Of a stretch of 64,000 nt of DNA, positions 1 through 10,100 are shown piece after piece. The notes beneath the pieces are model-generated. The model was given only the letters and a program-made list of their open reading frames with translations, did no database searches and was not told the DNA's origin. Made by a program: the position numbers and the translations under genes. Within the stretch, counting starts at the first letter, position 1; each line of letters opens with the position of its first letter. This stretch comes from Frondihabitans sp. Leaf304 (GTDB taxonomy: Bacteria; Actinomycetota; Actinomycetes; Actinomycetales; Microbacteriaceae), in NCBI RefSeq assembly GCF_001423105.1, contig NZ_LMNV01000002.1, forward strand, positions 2,152,286 to 2,216,285. The letters run 5' to 3'.

Positions 1-891
1 TACGGCGTCGACAAGGGCATCTTCGACAACGGCAAGTACTCGTCGGTCGCGACGCGCATCCTCACCGCGAGCGCCGAGGCGAAGGTCGGCGACTCGAAGC
101 TGTCGAGCCTCGTCCAGGGCACCGGGCCGGTCGAGGCGACCACGTACGACTCCTCTGGGAACCTCTCGGGCGGCATCGGCAGCGTCATCCCGCCTCTGCT
201 GTTCCTGGCGCTGTTCTACGTCGTGATCCTGCTGCTCGGCAATCAGATGCTGACCTCGACGCTGGAGGAGAAAGAGAACCGCGTCACCGAGATGATCCTG
301 ACGACGCTCAACCCGACGACCCTCATCATCGGCAAGGTGATCTCGCTTTTCGTCGTCGGCATCGTGCAGATGCTCGTGTTCGCGCTGCCGATCGTGATCG
401 GCTTCCTCTTCTTCCGGAACTCACTCAACCTTCCGGCCTTCGACCTCTCGAACCTGCAGATCGATCCGTTCCAGATGGTCATCGGCGCCCTGCTCCTGAT
501 CGGCGGCTTCATCCTCTTTACCGGCACCCTCGTCGCGGTCGGTGCGATCATGCCGACGGCAAAAGACGCGGGCCAGATCTTCGGCGTGATGATCGCCCTC
601 ATGTTCGTGCCGTTCTACGCGGTCACGCTCATCGTCTCCGACCCGCACTCGTTCATCGTGCAGATCTTCACCTGGTTCCCGTACTCGGCACCGGTCACCG
701 CGCTGCTCCGCAACGGCTTCTCGTCGCTGTCGCCGGCCGAGGCCATCGGTGTCGTCGTCGAGCAGTTCGTGCTCGGTCTCATCGTGCTTCAGGTCGCGGT
801 GCGCCTCTTCCGATACGGCTCGATCGAGTACACCCGCAAGGTGTCCCTGACGTCGATCCTGCCCCGGCGCCAGGCGGCGGTCGGAAAGTAG
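1..891 (+). CDS. ABC-2 / NatB-like transporter permease, 5' truncated by window edge
   Basis: The frame is open from base 1 to the TAG at 889-891, so the gene begins outside the window; about 296 residues are visible. The first ~60 residues look like the end of a large extracellular loop. They are followed by about six hydrophobic membrane segments, the first near bases 190-240. Just after this segment comes LEEKENRVTEMI, the conserved cytoplasmic stretch of NatB/ABC-2 type permeases. The family forms the membrane half of ABC exporters (sodium, drugs or unknown substrates), and an ATPase gene is expected upstream. The next gene starts 1 base after the stop, so both may share a transcript. Substrate is not predictable. 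Confidence 0.85.
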   Translation, partial: YGVDKGIFDNGKYSSVATRILTASAEAKVGDSKLSSLVQGTGPVEATTYDSSGNLSGGIGSVIPPLLFLALFYVVILLLGNQMLTSTLEEKENRVTEMILTTLNPTTLIIGKVISLFVVGIVQMLVFALPIVIGFLFFRNSLNLPAFDLSNLQIDPFQMVIGALLLIGGFILFTGTLVAVGAIMPTAKDAGQIFGVMIALMFVPFYAVTLIVSDPHSFIVQIFTWFPYSAPVTALLRNGFSSLSPAEAIGVVVEQFVLGLIVLQVAVRLFRYGSIEYTRKVSLTSILPRRQAAVGK

Positions 892-892
892 C

Positions 893-1294
893 GTGACCCC
901 CGACGAACTGCTCGGCACCTGGCACTTCACCCGAATGGTCGACGACCGAAGAGACGACCGAAGGATCCCGGTGCACGGCACCGCGACCTTCTCCCGTTCC
1001 GGCCCCGACCGAATCGTGTGGGTGGAGTCGGGCACGATGGGCCTGCCGGGCGGGGAGGTTCCGATCTCGACCGAGCGTGCGCTGGAACGCGGCCCCGAGG
1101 GATCCTGGGCCACGAATTTCGCGGACGGCCGCGAATTCCACGACTGGCGCTGGGGCGCCGAACTCGTGCACGACTGCGCGCCCGACCTTTATTCGGGGCG
1201 GCTCGACGGCGACGCGAGTGGCTGGCGGATGCGCTGGGCGGCGTCCGGTCCGAGCAAGGACTACGTGATCGAGACGGCGTACCGACGGCTCTAA
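893..1294 (+). CDS. DUF6314-like small protein
   Basis: A 133-residue soluble protein with a GTG start one base after the permease stop. The N-terminal LLGTWHFTRMVDDR, the central GTATF strand, and the C-terminal GRLDGDASGWRMRW and KDYVIETAYRR pieces match my memory of the DUF6314 family, which looks like a small lipocalin-type beta barrel. Biochemical role is unknown. Its position suggests co-transcription with the permease, but a functional link is not established. The remaining 129 bases before the next gene hold no clear terminator. Confidence 0.7.
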   Translation: MTPDELLGTWHFTRMVDDRRDDRRIPVHGTATFSRSGPDRIVWVESGTMGLPGGEVPISTERALERGPEGSWATNFADGREFHDWRWGAELVHDCAPDLYSGRLDGDASGWRMRWAASGPSKDYVIETAYRRL

Positions 1295-1423
1295 GGCTTT
1301 GGCACGCCTCTCGTGTAACGCGCTCGTTAAGGGTTGTGGATAAAGTCTGCAGATCCCGCACCGTCTGATTAGGGTGATCTGTGACCCCCGATGAGGGGGG
1401 TCGTGATCACGCAAGGGGACGAC

Positions 1424-3091
1424 ATGTTTTTCCACTCGACTTTTCGACTGAAAGCCGGTGTCGCGGTCGCGGCGTTGGCACTGGGGGCAGCTCTGATCAG
1501 CGCTGGCCCCGCCCAGGCAGCGGCGCCCACGCACGCGGTCAGAGGCGGGCACGGGGGCGGCAGCAGCAGCTCGACGCTCGCGCCGCGCACCCAGTTCACG
1601 ATGGCGGCCGACGGGTCGTCCGGGCTCACGCAGGGCGGTGAGGGCATCCCCAACATCGACAGCGTCAAGTCGACCATCGCGAAGTACTACGGCGACCCCG
1701 GCACGGGCATCGCCTCGAAGACCTCGTCGCCCTACATCAGCGAGATGTCGAGCATCGTGGCGAAGCAGACGCGCAGCCTGAAGGCGATCTACCAGAAGGC
1801 GATCCGCCACCACGAGAAGCCCGCGATCGTCTTCGACGCCGACGACACCACGTTGATGACCTACGACATGGAGGTGGCCGACATGCACTTCACGTTCGAC
1901 CCCGCCGAGCAAGACGTCTGGGTGCAAGACCAGCGGTTCCCCGCGACCCCGTCGATGGTGTCGATGGTCGAGACCGCCAAAAAGATGGGCTTCACGATCT
2001 TCGGTCTCACCGGTCGCAACGACGATCAGAAGGCGGCGACCCTCGGCAACCTGAAGAAGGTCGGCTACACCGCTTTCACGTCGAAGAACTTCTACACGAA
2101 ATGGACCGGCAAGGGCACCTCGCAGCAGCCCTCGTACGTCACCTGCGCAACTGCCAAGTGCACGACCGTCGAGTACAAGGCGCTCACGCGCAAGCACATC
2201 GAGAAGCAGGGCTACGACATCGCGCTGAACGTCGGCGACCAGTGGTCTGACCTGCAGGGCGGCTACGCCGACCGCGTGCTCAAGCTCCCCAACCCGACGT
2301 ACTACCTGCCGTCGGCCGACCTGCCCGGGGTCAAAGAGCCGCGTCTCGCGCCCCGTACGCACTTCGTCATGAAGGCCGACGGCTCCTCCGGTCTGACGCA
2401 GTCGGGCGAGGGCATCCCCAACATCGACAGCGTCAAGTCGACCATCGCCGTCTACTACGGCGACACGGGCACCGGGCTGTCGAACAAGACCTCGTCGCCC
2501 TACATCAGCGAGATGCAGAAGATCCTCAAGCGCGAGATCCCTCGCGTCGCGTCGCAGTGCTACGCCGCCTCGACCAAGGGCCAGAAGCCCGCGATCGTTC
2601 TCGACGCCGACGACACCACGCTCTGGACGTACGACATGGAGGTGGCCGACATGCACTTCACGTTCGACCCCGCCGAGCAAGACGTGTGGGTGCAAGACCA
2701 GCGGTTCCCCGCCACCCCTGGCATGACGACCCTAGCCGGCGTCGCCAAGGCCGCGGGCTGCACGCTGATCGGTCTGACGGGTCGCAACGACGACCAGAAG
2801 GCCGCGACACTGGCAAACCTGGCCAAGGTCGGCTACTCCGGTTTCACGGCTGAGAACTACTACACCAAGTGGACCGGCAAGGGTGCCTCGCAGCAACCCT
2901 CGTACGTCACGTGCGCCGCAGCGAAGTGCACCACCATCGAGTACAAGTCGCAGACCCGAGCTCACGTCGAGTCGGCAGCCGGTGGCGGGTACACCGTGGT
3001 GGCGAACTACGGCGACCAGTTCAGCGACTTGATCGGCGGGCACGCCAAGCGCACGGTCAAGCTGCCGAACCCGACGTACTACCTGCCCTGA
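1424..3091 (+). CDS. secreted acid phosphatase with two tandem HAD (class B / HAD-IIIB) domains
   Basis: I choose the ATG at 1424 (555 aa) because AAGGGG lies 5 bases upstream; an in-frame ATG at 1391 lacks this. A signal peptide covers about residues 1-33 (cleavage near GPAQAAA), followed by a Gly/Ser linker. Two near-identical units follow, at about 52-300 and 308-555. Each begins LAPRT.F and carries DADDT (nucleophile motif, D138 and D394), LTGRNDDQKAA (motif II) and GDQ.SDL (acidic motif IV). This is the Acid_phosphat_B family of extracytoplasmic phosphomonoesterases, usually with a single domain; both copies keep the HAD motifs. The likely role is phosphate scavenging at the cell surface. 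It ends at a hairpin shared with the convergent gene. Confidence 0.88.
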   Translation: MFFHSTFRLKAGVAVAALALGAALISAGPAQAAAPTHAVRGGHGGGSSSSTLAPRTQFTMAADGSSGLTQGGEGIPNIDSVKSTIAKYYGDPGTGIASKTSSPYISEMSSIVAKQTRSLKAIYQKAIRHHEKPAIVFDADDTTLMTYDMEVADMHFTFDPAEQDVWVQDQRFPATPSMVSMVETAKKMGFTIFGLTGRNDDQKAATLGNLKKVGYTAFTSKNFYTKWTGKGTSQQPSYVTCATAKCTTVEYKALTRKHIEKQGYDIALNVGDQWSDLQGGYADRVLKLPNPTYYLPSADLPGVKEPRLAPRTHFVMKADGSSGLTQSGEGIPNIDSVKSTIAVYYGDTGTGLSNKTSSPYISEMQKILKREIPRVASQCYAASTKGQKPAIVLDADDTTLWTYDMEVADMHFTFDPAEQDVWVQDQRFPATPGMTTLAGVAKAAGCTLIGLTGRNDDQKAATLANLAKVGYSGFTAENYYTKWTGKGASQQPSYVTCAAAKCTTIEYKSQTRAHVESAAGGGYTVVANYGDQFSDLIGGHAKRTVKLPNPTYYLP

Positions 3092-3097
3092 TCGGTC

Positions 3098-3127
3098 GGT
3101 CGAGGTGGCTCCAGGGCCACCTCGACC
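3098..3127. terminator. bidirectional hairpin between convergent genes
   Basis: A perfect 12-bp stem (GGTCGAGGTGGC with GCCACCTCGACC) with a 6-base loop lies between the phosphatase stop and the end of the minus-strand dehydrogenase. There is no T-tract on either side. Position and symmetry suggest a shared transcription stop. Confidence 0.6.
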
Positions 3128-3161
3128 GCCGCCCGCGTAGGGCTTGCTACGCCAACGCCAG

Positions 3162-4388
3162 TTACAGCGCCTTCTCCTCGATCCCCCACGGCGAGCCATA
3201 GCCCTCGGGCGCATCGGCGGCGAGCAGCGACAGGAACGGCCGCGCGTCGAATGCCTCGGGCCCGAGCACGCCGGCCCCCGACCACACCCCGGTCGCCAGC
3301 AGCTCGAGCGCGATCACCGGGTTGATCGCCGTCTGCCAGACGACGGCCTGCGACGAGTACTCCGCCATCGTCTGCTCGTTGTCGGCCACGTGGTACAGGT
3401 AGGTCGAGCGCGGCTTGCCGTCTTTGCCGGTGCCCTTCACCCACACACCCGCGCAGGTCTTGCCGCTCATCTTGTCGCCGAGGGTCGCAGGATCCGGCAA
3501 CCCGGCAGCCACCACATCGCGCGGCGCCACCTTCACTCCCTTGACCTCCAGCGGCTCGGTCTTGTCCAGGCCCAGCATATGCAAAGTCTTGAGCACCTCG
3601 ATGAACTCGTTGCCGAGGCCGTACTTGAACGTCACCTTCTTCGCCTTGGTCCACCGCGGCATCAGGAGCACCTCTTCGTGCTCGACGTTGACGCACTCCA
3701 CTGGCCCGATGCCGTCGGGGAAGTCGAAGACTTCGGGCTCGGAGAACGGCGCCGTGGTGTACCATCCGCGTTCCTTTTCGAACACCACTGGCGGGTTGAG
3801 GCACTCTTCGATGGTGGTCCAGATCGAGAAAGAGGGGGCGAAGTCGTAGCCCTCGACGACGAGGTTCGCCCCGTCGCGCACGCCGAGTTCGTCGATCTCG
3901 CTGAAGAGCTCGTCTTCGGCGTAGCGCGCGAAGACGTCCGAGAGACCGGGCTCGACGCCGATGCCCACGACAGCCAGCGCTCCCTTGCCTGCCCAGTCGG
4001 ACGCCACGGCGAACTGGTCGTCTCCGAGCTTCTTGCCGGTCTGGGTGTGCGGGTCGGTCGGGTGCGGTGTCGACAGGCTCATTGCCATGTCGAGGTAGGT
4101 CGCACCGGCCTCGAAGCAGCCGTCGAAGATCGGCATGACGAAGCGCGGGTCAACCGCGTTCAGCACGTGCGTGATCTCGTGCGCGCGGATGAGCTCGGCG
4201 ACCGAGGCGGCCGACGAGGCGTCGACCTGGGCGGCGACGAGACGCGTGTCAGCGACGGCGGCGACCAGAGCGGTCGGGCGGGCGGGGTCGTAGTCAGCGA
4301 CCACGAGCGTGTCGAAGAAGTCGCGGCGCACGGCGATGCGCACGGCGGCGGAGCCGACGCCGCCGGCGCCGATGATGAGGATCTTCAT
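3162..4388 (-). CDS. saccharopine dehydrogenase family NAD(P)-binding protein
   Basis: A 408-residue soluble oxidoreductase. The N-terminal Rossmann fold starts MKILIIGAGGVGSAAV (GxGGxG at 7-12). It is followed by the segment typical of saccharopine reductases / carboxynorspermidine dehydrogenases, with an ATYLDMAMS stretch near residue 140 and the dimerisation domain after about 150. Members make or break C-N bonds between an amino acid and an oxoacid. The gene lies 6 bases after the APC permease stop on the same strand, without a clear ribosome binding site of its own, so translational coupling is likely. The pairing suggests uptake and conversion of an amino acid or polyamine; the exact substrate is unknown. 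Confidence 0.8.
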   Translation of the reverse strand: MKILIIGAGGVGSAAVRIAVRRDFFDTLVVADYDPARPTALVAAVADTRLVAAQVDASSAASVAELIRAHEITHVLNAVDPRFVMPIFDGCFEAGATYLDMAMSLSTPHPTDPHTQTGKKLGDDQFAVASDWAGKGALAVVGIGVEPGLSDVFARYAEDELFSEIDELGVRDGANLVVEGYDFAPSFSIWTTIEECLNPPVVFEKERGWYTTAPFSEPEVFDFPDGIGPVECVNVEHEEVLLMPRWTKAKKVTFKYGLGNEFIEVLKTLHMLGLDKTEPLEVKGVKVAPRDVVAAGLPDPATLGDKMSGKTCAGVWVKGTGKDGKPRSTYLYHVADNEQTMAEYSSQAVVWQTAINPVIALELLATGVWSGAGVLGPEAFDARPFLSLLAADAPEGYGSPWGIEEKAL

Positions 4389-4394
4389 GAGGAG

Positions 4395-6176
4395 CTAGGG
4401 CCGTTCGTTGGAGTCGGATGGATCGGAGGGGCTGGTGGGAACGTTCGGCGACGCCGGCGCGACACCGGTGCGACGGGTGCCGCGAACTCGCTTGCCGGTC
4501 TCGGTGTCGATCGCGATCGCTCCGGTGGGCAGGTTCGACAGGTCGGAGGCGACGACGGTCGGAAAGTATCCCGAGTCGGGCAGACCGAAGTTCGCGACGA
4601 CACCCTCCCCGGGGGCGAGCACGTAGTCGCTGCGCTTGACGAGTGTTTCGCCGCGGAAGAACTCGGGCCGGCGCCACCTCCAGAGCAGCATCAACACCAC
4701 TCCGACGAGGAGGCCCCCGATGCCGACGACCGCCTGCGCACCAATTCCGATGATGGTGATGTTCTTGCCGTCGGCGTCGGTCAGCCAGTCGGGAGCGGCA
4801 AAGGCGTAGACCCCGTAGACGAAGACACCGAGCAGCGACAGTCCGCCGAGCAGGGGGAAGAGACCGCGCATGATGAAGTTCCGCGGCGAGGTGAAGAGCG
4901 TCCTGCGGTAGTACCAGACGCAGGCGAAGCCGGTGAGGCCGTAGTAGAAGGCGATCATCAGGCCGATCGAGCCGATCAGGGCGCTGAGCAGGTCGACGCT
5001 GATCAGAGTGAAGATCAGGTAGAAGGCCACCGAGACGATGCCCATGCCGATGGTCGACCAGGTCGGGGTGAGGTACTTCGGGTGGATTCGGGCGAACTGC
5101 TCGGGCAGGGCCTTGTAGACCGCCATCGAGAGCGAGGTGCGCGCGGTCGGCAGAATGGTCGTCTGCGTCGAGGCCGAGGCGCTGGTGAGGATCGAGAAGC
5201 CGAGGAGCGCCATCAGGATCGAGCCCACCGCTCCTCCCCCGAACAGCGCCGGCCCGACCGACGAGAAGACGTCCAGCGCGTTGTCGGCGTTGGCGAGGCC
5301 GATGCCCTGGTCGCCCACTCCGGCGAACGCGATGGTGGCCACGGCGACCAGCACATAGGTCACGAGCAGGAGCACCGTCGAGATGATGGCCGCGCGACCC
5401 GGCGTCTTCTCGGGATCCTTGGTCTCTTCGTTGATCGAGACCGCGGTGTCCCAACCCCAATAGATGAAAATCGCCGTGAGCATCGCGGGGGCGATGGTGC
5501 CCGGGCCGAGCGTGAACGGGTTCAACCAGTCGAGCGACGGCGTCAGCGAGTACGACTCGGCGTTGCCGGAGTAGACGCGGACGAGCGCGAAGACGGCGAA
5601 GAAGATGAGGATGATCACCTCGAACGCCAGCAGGAAGTACTGCAGCCGCGCCGAGATCTCGATGCCGCGGTAGCAGATGTACGTCATGACGACGATCCAG
5701 GCGATGCCCGCGGCGGTCGACCAGAACACGTTGCTCGACAGGGCGGCGACGGCCGGCAGCCCGAAGCTGCCGACGAACGTGAACGAATACGAGCCGGCGA
5801 TCGAGGCGAGGTTCGCCATGACGATCACGTCGGCCACGATGATCCCCCAGCCACCCATCCAGCCGGTGATCGGGCCGAAGGCCCGCGACGCCCAGGTGAA
5901 GGTCGTGCCGCAGTCGGGCTCGGCCTTGTTGAGCTCCTGATAGGCGACGGCGATGAGATACATCGGCACGAACGCCAGCAGGATGATGCCCGGCGCGTGC
6001 ACACCCGCGACGAGCGTGCCGCCGATGACGATGAACCCGAGGCTCGCCGCGAGGCTGTACGCCGGGGCGGTCGATGCGATGCCGACGACCACGCTCGAGA
6101 CGAGGCCGAGCGATCCGCCCTTGAGCCCCTTGGTGTCGACGGGCTGCGTCGTCGTCGTCGTGGTCGGTGTGGTCAT
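4395..6176 (-). CDS. APC-family amino acid permease
   Basis: A multispanning transporter of 593 aa when started at the ATG at 6176, which has GGAG 6 bases upstream; a longer frame to 6233 lacks such a site. After a Thr-rich tail, the first segment reads SSVVVGIASTAPAYSLA, the signature unwound helix 1 of APC transporters. About 12 membrane helices follow, with FTWASRAFG before helix 3. The C-terminal ~100 residues are hydrophilic and Pro/Ser-rich. The protein is expected in the plasma membrane as a proton/amino-acid symporter. It is the first gene of a pair with the saccharopine-dehydrogenase-like enzyme, with a TetR regulator encoded 180 bases upstream on the same strand. Confidence 0.88.
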   Translation of the reverse strand: MTTPTTTTTTQPVDTKGLKGGSLGLVSSVVVGIASTAPAYSLAASLGFIVIGGTLVAGVHAPGIILLAFVPMYLIAVAYQELNKAEPDCGTTFTWASRAFGPITGWMGGWGIIVADVIVMANLASIAGSYSFTFVGSFGLPAVAALSSNVFWSTAAGIAWIVVMTYICYRGIEISARLQYFLLAFEVIILIFFAVFALVRVYSGNAESYSLTPSLDWLNPFTLGPGTIAPAMLTAIFIYWGWDTAVSINEETKDPEKTPGRAAIISTVLLLVTYVLVAVATIAFAGVGDQGIGLANADNALDVFSSVGPALFGGGAVGSILMALLGFSILTSASASTQTTILPTARTSLSMAVYKALPEQFARIHPKYLTPTWSTIGMGIVSVAFYLIFTLISVDLLSALIGSIGLMIAFYYGLTGFACVWYYRRTLFTSPRNFIMRGLFPLLGGLSLLGVFVYGVYAFAAPDWLTDADGKNITIIGIGAQAVVGIGGLLVGVVLMLLWRWRRPEFFRGETLVKRSDYVLAPGEGVVANFGLPDSGYFPTVVASDLSNLPTGAIAIDTETGKRVRGTRRTGVAPASPNVPTSPSDPSDSNERP

Positions 6177-6355
6177 GGGAGTCTCCATCACGGTGCGGGA
6201 ACAGCAGCGGGAAGAACGGGTTGGCCTACCCAATCGTTAGACGCCAGAGACCGTCAATGCCGTTCCGTCGCACTCGGGCGGTGCTCGGCGACGTTCTGGC
6301 ACCCCGGAGACGATCGAGGCACCCGCGCACACACGAGTCAGAGCTAGAGCAAGAG

Positions 6356-6967
6356 CTAGAGCGAACCCGCAGCCAACCCCAGCGACACCTCGAGCGTCCG
6401 CCGCATGAGGTGCGAGCGCTCGGCGGGAGTGCGGTAGTCGACGAGCGAGTAGGCCGTGATGGAGTCGATCAGGGCCAAGAACTGCAGGGCGACGAGGTCG
6501 GAGTCGGATCCTTCGAATTCGCGCCCATCCATGCCGCGACGCACGACCGAGCAGATCAGCTCGTGCCAGGCGGTCATGTTGTCGCGGGCGGCGCGGGCGA
6601 GGGCGACGTTGTGGCGGCCCATCGACCAGGCGTCGGCCCAGACGGAGTTGAAGTTGCCGTGCGTGTCTTCGAGCAGGCTGCCGACGAGGAGGCGGAGGGC
6701 TCCGAGTGCCGAGTCGGAACCGGCGATGTCGCGCCTCGCCTCGTTGAGCTCGATCTCGGCGAGCTCTTCGAACGTGCGGGCGACGAGCGCGGTCATCGAC
6801 GGCTCGTGCGCGGCGATGTCACCCGGGCTCAGACCGGCCGTCGATGCGAGGCGTCGAAGCGTGATGCCCGACAGGCCGAACGAGAAGGCGATCGTGCGCG
6901 CGGCAGCGTCGATCTCGGCGTGGCGCCCGTGGGGGCCATCCTGTGCGAACGGGTCGCTGGTCGACAT
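6356..6967 (-). CDS. TetR-family transcriptional regulator
   Basis: A 203-residue regulator started at the ATG at 6967, with AGGA about 8 bases upstream; an in-frame extension to 7042 has no such support. The N-terminal helix-turn-helix spans roughly residues 15-60 (IDAAARTIAF, LRRLASTAGLSPGDIAAHEPS). The remainder is an all-helical ligand-binding domain with a BetI-like DYRTPAERSHLMRR end. It is encoded upstream of and co-directional with the APC permease, so it is a candidate regulator of that pair. A 10-bp direct repeat (GAGCTAGAGC at 6341 and 6353) overlaps its stop codon. Confidence 0.82.
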   Translation of the reverse strand: MSTSDPFAQDGPHGRHAEIDAAARTIAFSFGLSGITLRRLASTAGLSPGDIAAHEPSMTALVARTFEELAEIELNEARRDIAGSDSALGALRLLVGSLLEDTHGNFNSVWADAWSMGRHNVALARAARDNMTAWHELICSVVRRGMDGREFEGSDSDLVALQFLALIDSITAYSLVDYRTPAERSHLMRRTLEVSLGLAAGSL

Positions 6968-7104
6968 GAGGATGATCCTAGAGGGAGCGCGGGCCTGCCT
7001 CACCCCCCAGTCCTCGTGCGACCCAGACGTGGGGTCACTCACGAAGTCGACCGCTCAGGATCCTGCCCGCCGCCGCGCCGCGCCGCGACCGGGTAGGGGC
7101 AACA

Positions 7105-10100
7105 GTGCCTCTCGATATGCCCCGCCGCCCTCCACTACGTTTGCGCCACCCCACCTCCCGCTGGGGCTTCACTTCGGAGGACGACATCGACGAGCACCCG
7201 ACCACGGTCTGGCCCCCCTCAGCGACCGTGCTGAGCAATCGGACCCTGTGCCCCGCCTGCTTCACGACGCTCGACGGGACGACCTGCCCGCACTGCGGCC
7301 TCCGCCTCGTGGGTCCGGTCGCGGCGCGGCTCGCCGATAACTCGGATCGCCTGCTGGCGGTCGACCTCGAACGGCGCGCGCTCATCGACCAGCTGCGACT
7401 CGACATGGCTCGTCAGGACGCCGAGGCCGCCGACGAGATCGCCCGGCTGTCGTCGCTGCTGCGCGCCGCCGAGACCGGCGACGCGGAGGCCGCCCCGCCG
7501 CCCGCATCGCCGCTGCCGTCGCTTCGCCCGCCGACGCCGCCCCGCAGCACCCGACTCGAGAAGACCCCCTCCGGTCGAAGCGGCGTCCAGGTCCTCCTCC
7601 TCACCGTCGGCATCGTGCTCGTCTCGGTGACGGCCGTCTTCTTCTCGCTCGTGGCGTTCCTCGTCACGTCGGCGGGGGTCCGCTCGGGCCTGCTGCTGCT
7701 CGTGGTCGCCGCCGTGCTCGGCATCGCCACCCGCCTGCACCGTCGCCTCCCGGGAACCGCGGAGGACCTCGGCGTGCTCGCCGCCGTGCTCCTCGGCCTC
7801 GACGGCCTTCTCATCCGCAGCCAGGGGCTCTTCGGATCGGGCCGCCTCGACCCGCTCCTCTTCGTCGGGATCTTCGGCGCAGGATCCGCGGTCGCGCTCC
7901 TCGTCACCTCCCGCCTGACCGGCCTCCACTCGCTCGTCCGCGCCGCGCTCGTCGCCCTGCCGCTGGCCGCTCTCGGTCTCGCGTCCGGCCTCGCCGCCGA
8001 TTCGGCCACCCGGTTCTGGGCTGGTGGGGCCGCTGCGGCAGCCGTCTGGATCGTCCCGACCCTGTTCGACAGGAGCGGAGGATCCCCCGCCGCCCGGCTC
8101 GCACGCGACCGCACCGACCGCGCGTGGATCCGGGTCACCTCGACCGGCCCGCTGGTCGTGTCGACCTTGGCCGCGTTCGCGCTCCCGCGCGACGCCGCAC
8201 TCGGCTGGGTCGTTCCGGTGCTCGTGTCGGTCGCCCTGTTCATGGTCCTCGCGATCCGCGGGGTGACCGGCTCTCGATCGGGGCCGGGCCGATTCGCGTC
8301 CGCCGCAGCCGGGGTGACTCTGGCCCTGCTCCCGTTCGACGCGGCTGTGCGAGCCGGTCTCGACACCGCGGCCGCCTGGATCCTGCCCCTGTCGATCGCC
8401 CTCGTCGTGCTGGCCTTCGCTCTCGCCTCCCGTGCTGCGTCCGAGCGCCGACCGGTCGTGCGGGCCGCACTCGCACGGGCGTCGTGGTCCGGTCTCGTCG
8501 TACTCGCCGTCGTCGCAACGGTCTTGAGCGTCGTGGTGGCCGGGGGCGTCAGCGGACGACTCGTCAGCTGGTCCGACGCGGCGCCCTTCCTCGCCGACCT
8601 GACCGCAGCGTCTCGCGCGGCACCATCCGACGAGATCCTTCCACTCACCGTGTCGGCGCTCGGCCTCGCTCTCGCCGCCCTCGGTGCCGCGACCGCTGTG
8701 GCCCTCCTCTGTCCGAGGGCGACAGTGCGGCGCGCAGTGACGACCACGGCGGAGGCCGTCCTGGCACTCGCTCTCGTCGGCGCCGCCCTGTCGACGTCCC
8801 TGCCGCCCGGCGACCTCACGCTGACCGCTCTCGTCGGGGGCCTCGCCCTGGCGGCCTTCCGAGACGGGCGCGTGTCGCGGGGCGTCTCCGGCACGACCGT
8901 GGCGGTCGCCGCAGGGTTGCTCTTCGTACAGTCCCCTCTGACTCAGTCGCTGTGGATCCCCGCCCTGCTCCTGCTCGTGTCTCTCCTCGTCGGGCTCCGG
9001 GTGCTGTCGACTCGATCACTTTCCAAGGCGACCGCGCGGATCATCGCGCCGCTGGTGACACTGGCCGTCTCGCTCGTTGTCGTCACCTCGGCCCTCAGGA
9101 TCCCGGCCTGGCTCGCTCCGACCGGCGCCGATCCCGGCGGCCGTGCCGCCACCGCCTGCGTCATCCTGACGGCGATCGTGAGCCTGCTGGTGGTCGCCAC
9201 CGCGCCGATCATCCCGCTGCTCCGCCGCGTTCCGCTCCTCGACCTCCGGGTCGTCTCCGCCACCGCCGTCGCCGCGCTCGCGGTCGCCGGCGTCGTCTTC
9301 GGGGTCGCTCCCGCAGGCACGGGCCGCGCGGCCGCGGCTCTCCTCGCCCTGGTCGCCATCACGGCCTTCGTCTGGCTGGTCGTCCCGGCACCGGAGCGCG
9401 ATGCCGAGCGACTCGCCGCTGCCTTCATCACGCCCGCGGCCGTGATCGCCAGCGCCGACCGCCTGCTGAACGCGGGCTCGCTGGTATTCGAGACACGCTG
9501 GCTGCTCCTCGCCGTAACGGTGCTCGGCCTCGCGATCGCCTCCCGCGTACTCCTGCGGGGGCCGTCGGGCAGTGCGACTTCGCGTCGTTTCGCCTGGGAT
9601 GCCCCGCTCGTCGCCGCTGGGCTGGTGACGTCCGCCGCTGCGCTTCTCTCGGCGCCCGCGTGGCCGACGTTGGCAGTCCTCGCGATCGCCGCCCTGGCCA
9701 TCGCGTCGACACCGGGCTCGTCGCCGCTTGCCGCGCTGACCGGCGCCCATCTCCGACACCATGTGGCCTGGGCGGCACCCGTGCTCGCGATCACGGCACT
9801 GTGGGCGGTACTGGCCGATGCCGGTGTCACCGTCGTCGAGGCCTACTCGCTTCCCCTGGCCGCGCTCCTGGCTCTTCTGGCCCTCGGGCTCCCCGCGCTC
9901 CCCCTCCGGTTCGCGCACGGCTCGGCCCCTCACCCCGCGCACCCGCACCCGGTCTTCCCCCTGCTCTTCGGCGTCGGAGTCGCCACCGCTCTCCTGCCGT
10001 CGATCATCGCCTCACCGGAGGGGCCTCTGGTCCGACCGATCCTGGTCATCGCCGCGGCCACCCTCGCCGGCATCGCCGCCACGACTCTCGGCCGCACCCG

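Noticed and set aside
779..2695. A 638-codon minus-strand frame with apparent internal repeats
   Set aside because: The repeats are the complement of the duplicated HAD domains, not an independent repeat protein.
3144..6347. A 1067-codon open frame opposite the APC permease and dehydrogenase
   Set aside because: It is the complement of two clear family members and is low in complexity with no domains.
6341..6362. Direct repeat GAGCTAGAGC at 6341 and 6353
   Set aside because: Too short and isolated, next to the TetR stop codon; no sign of a binding-site array or element.
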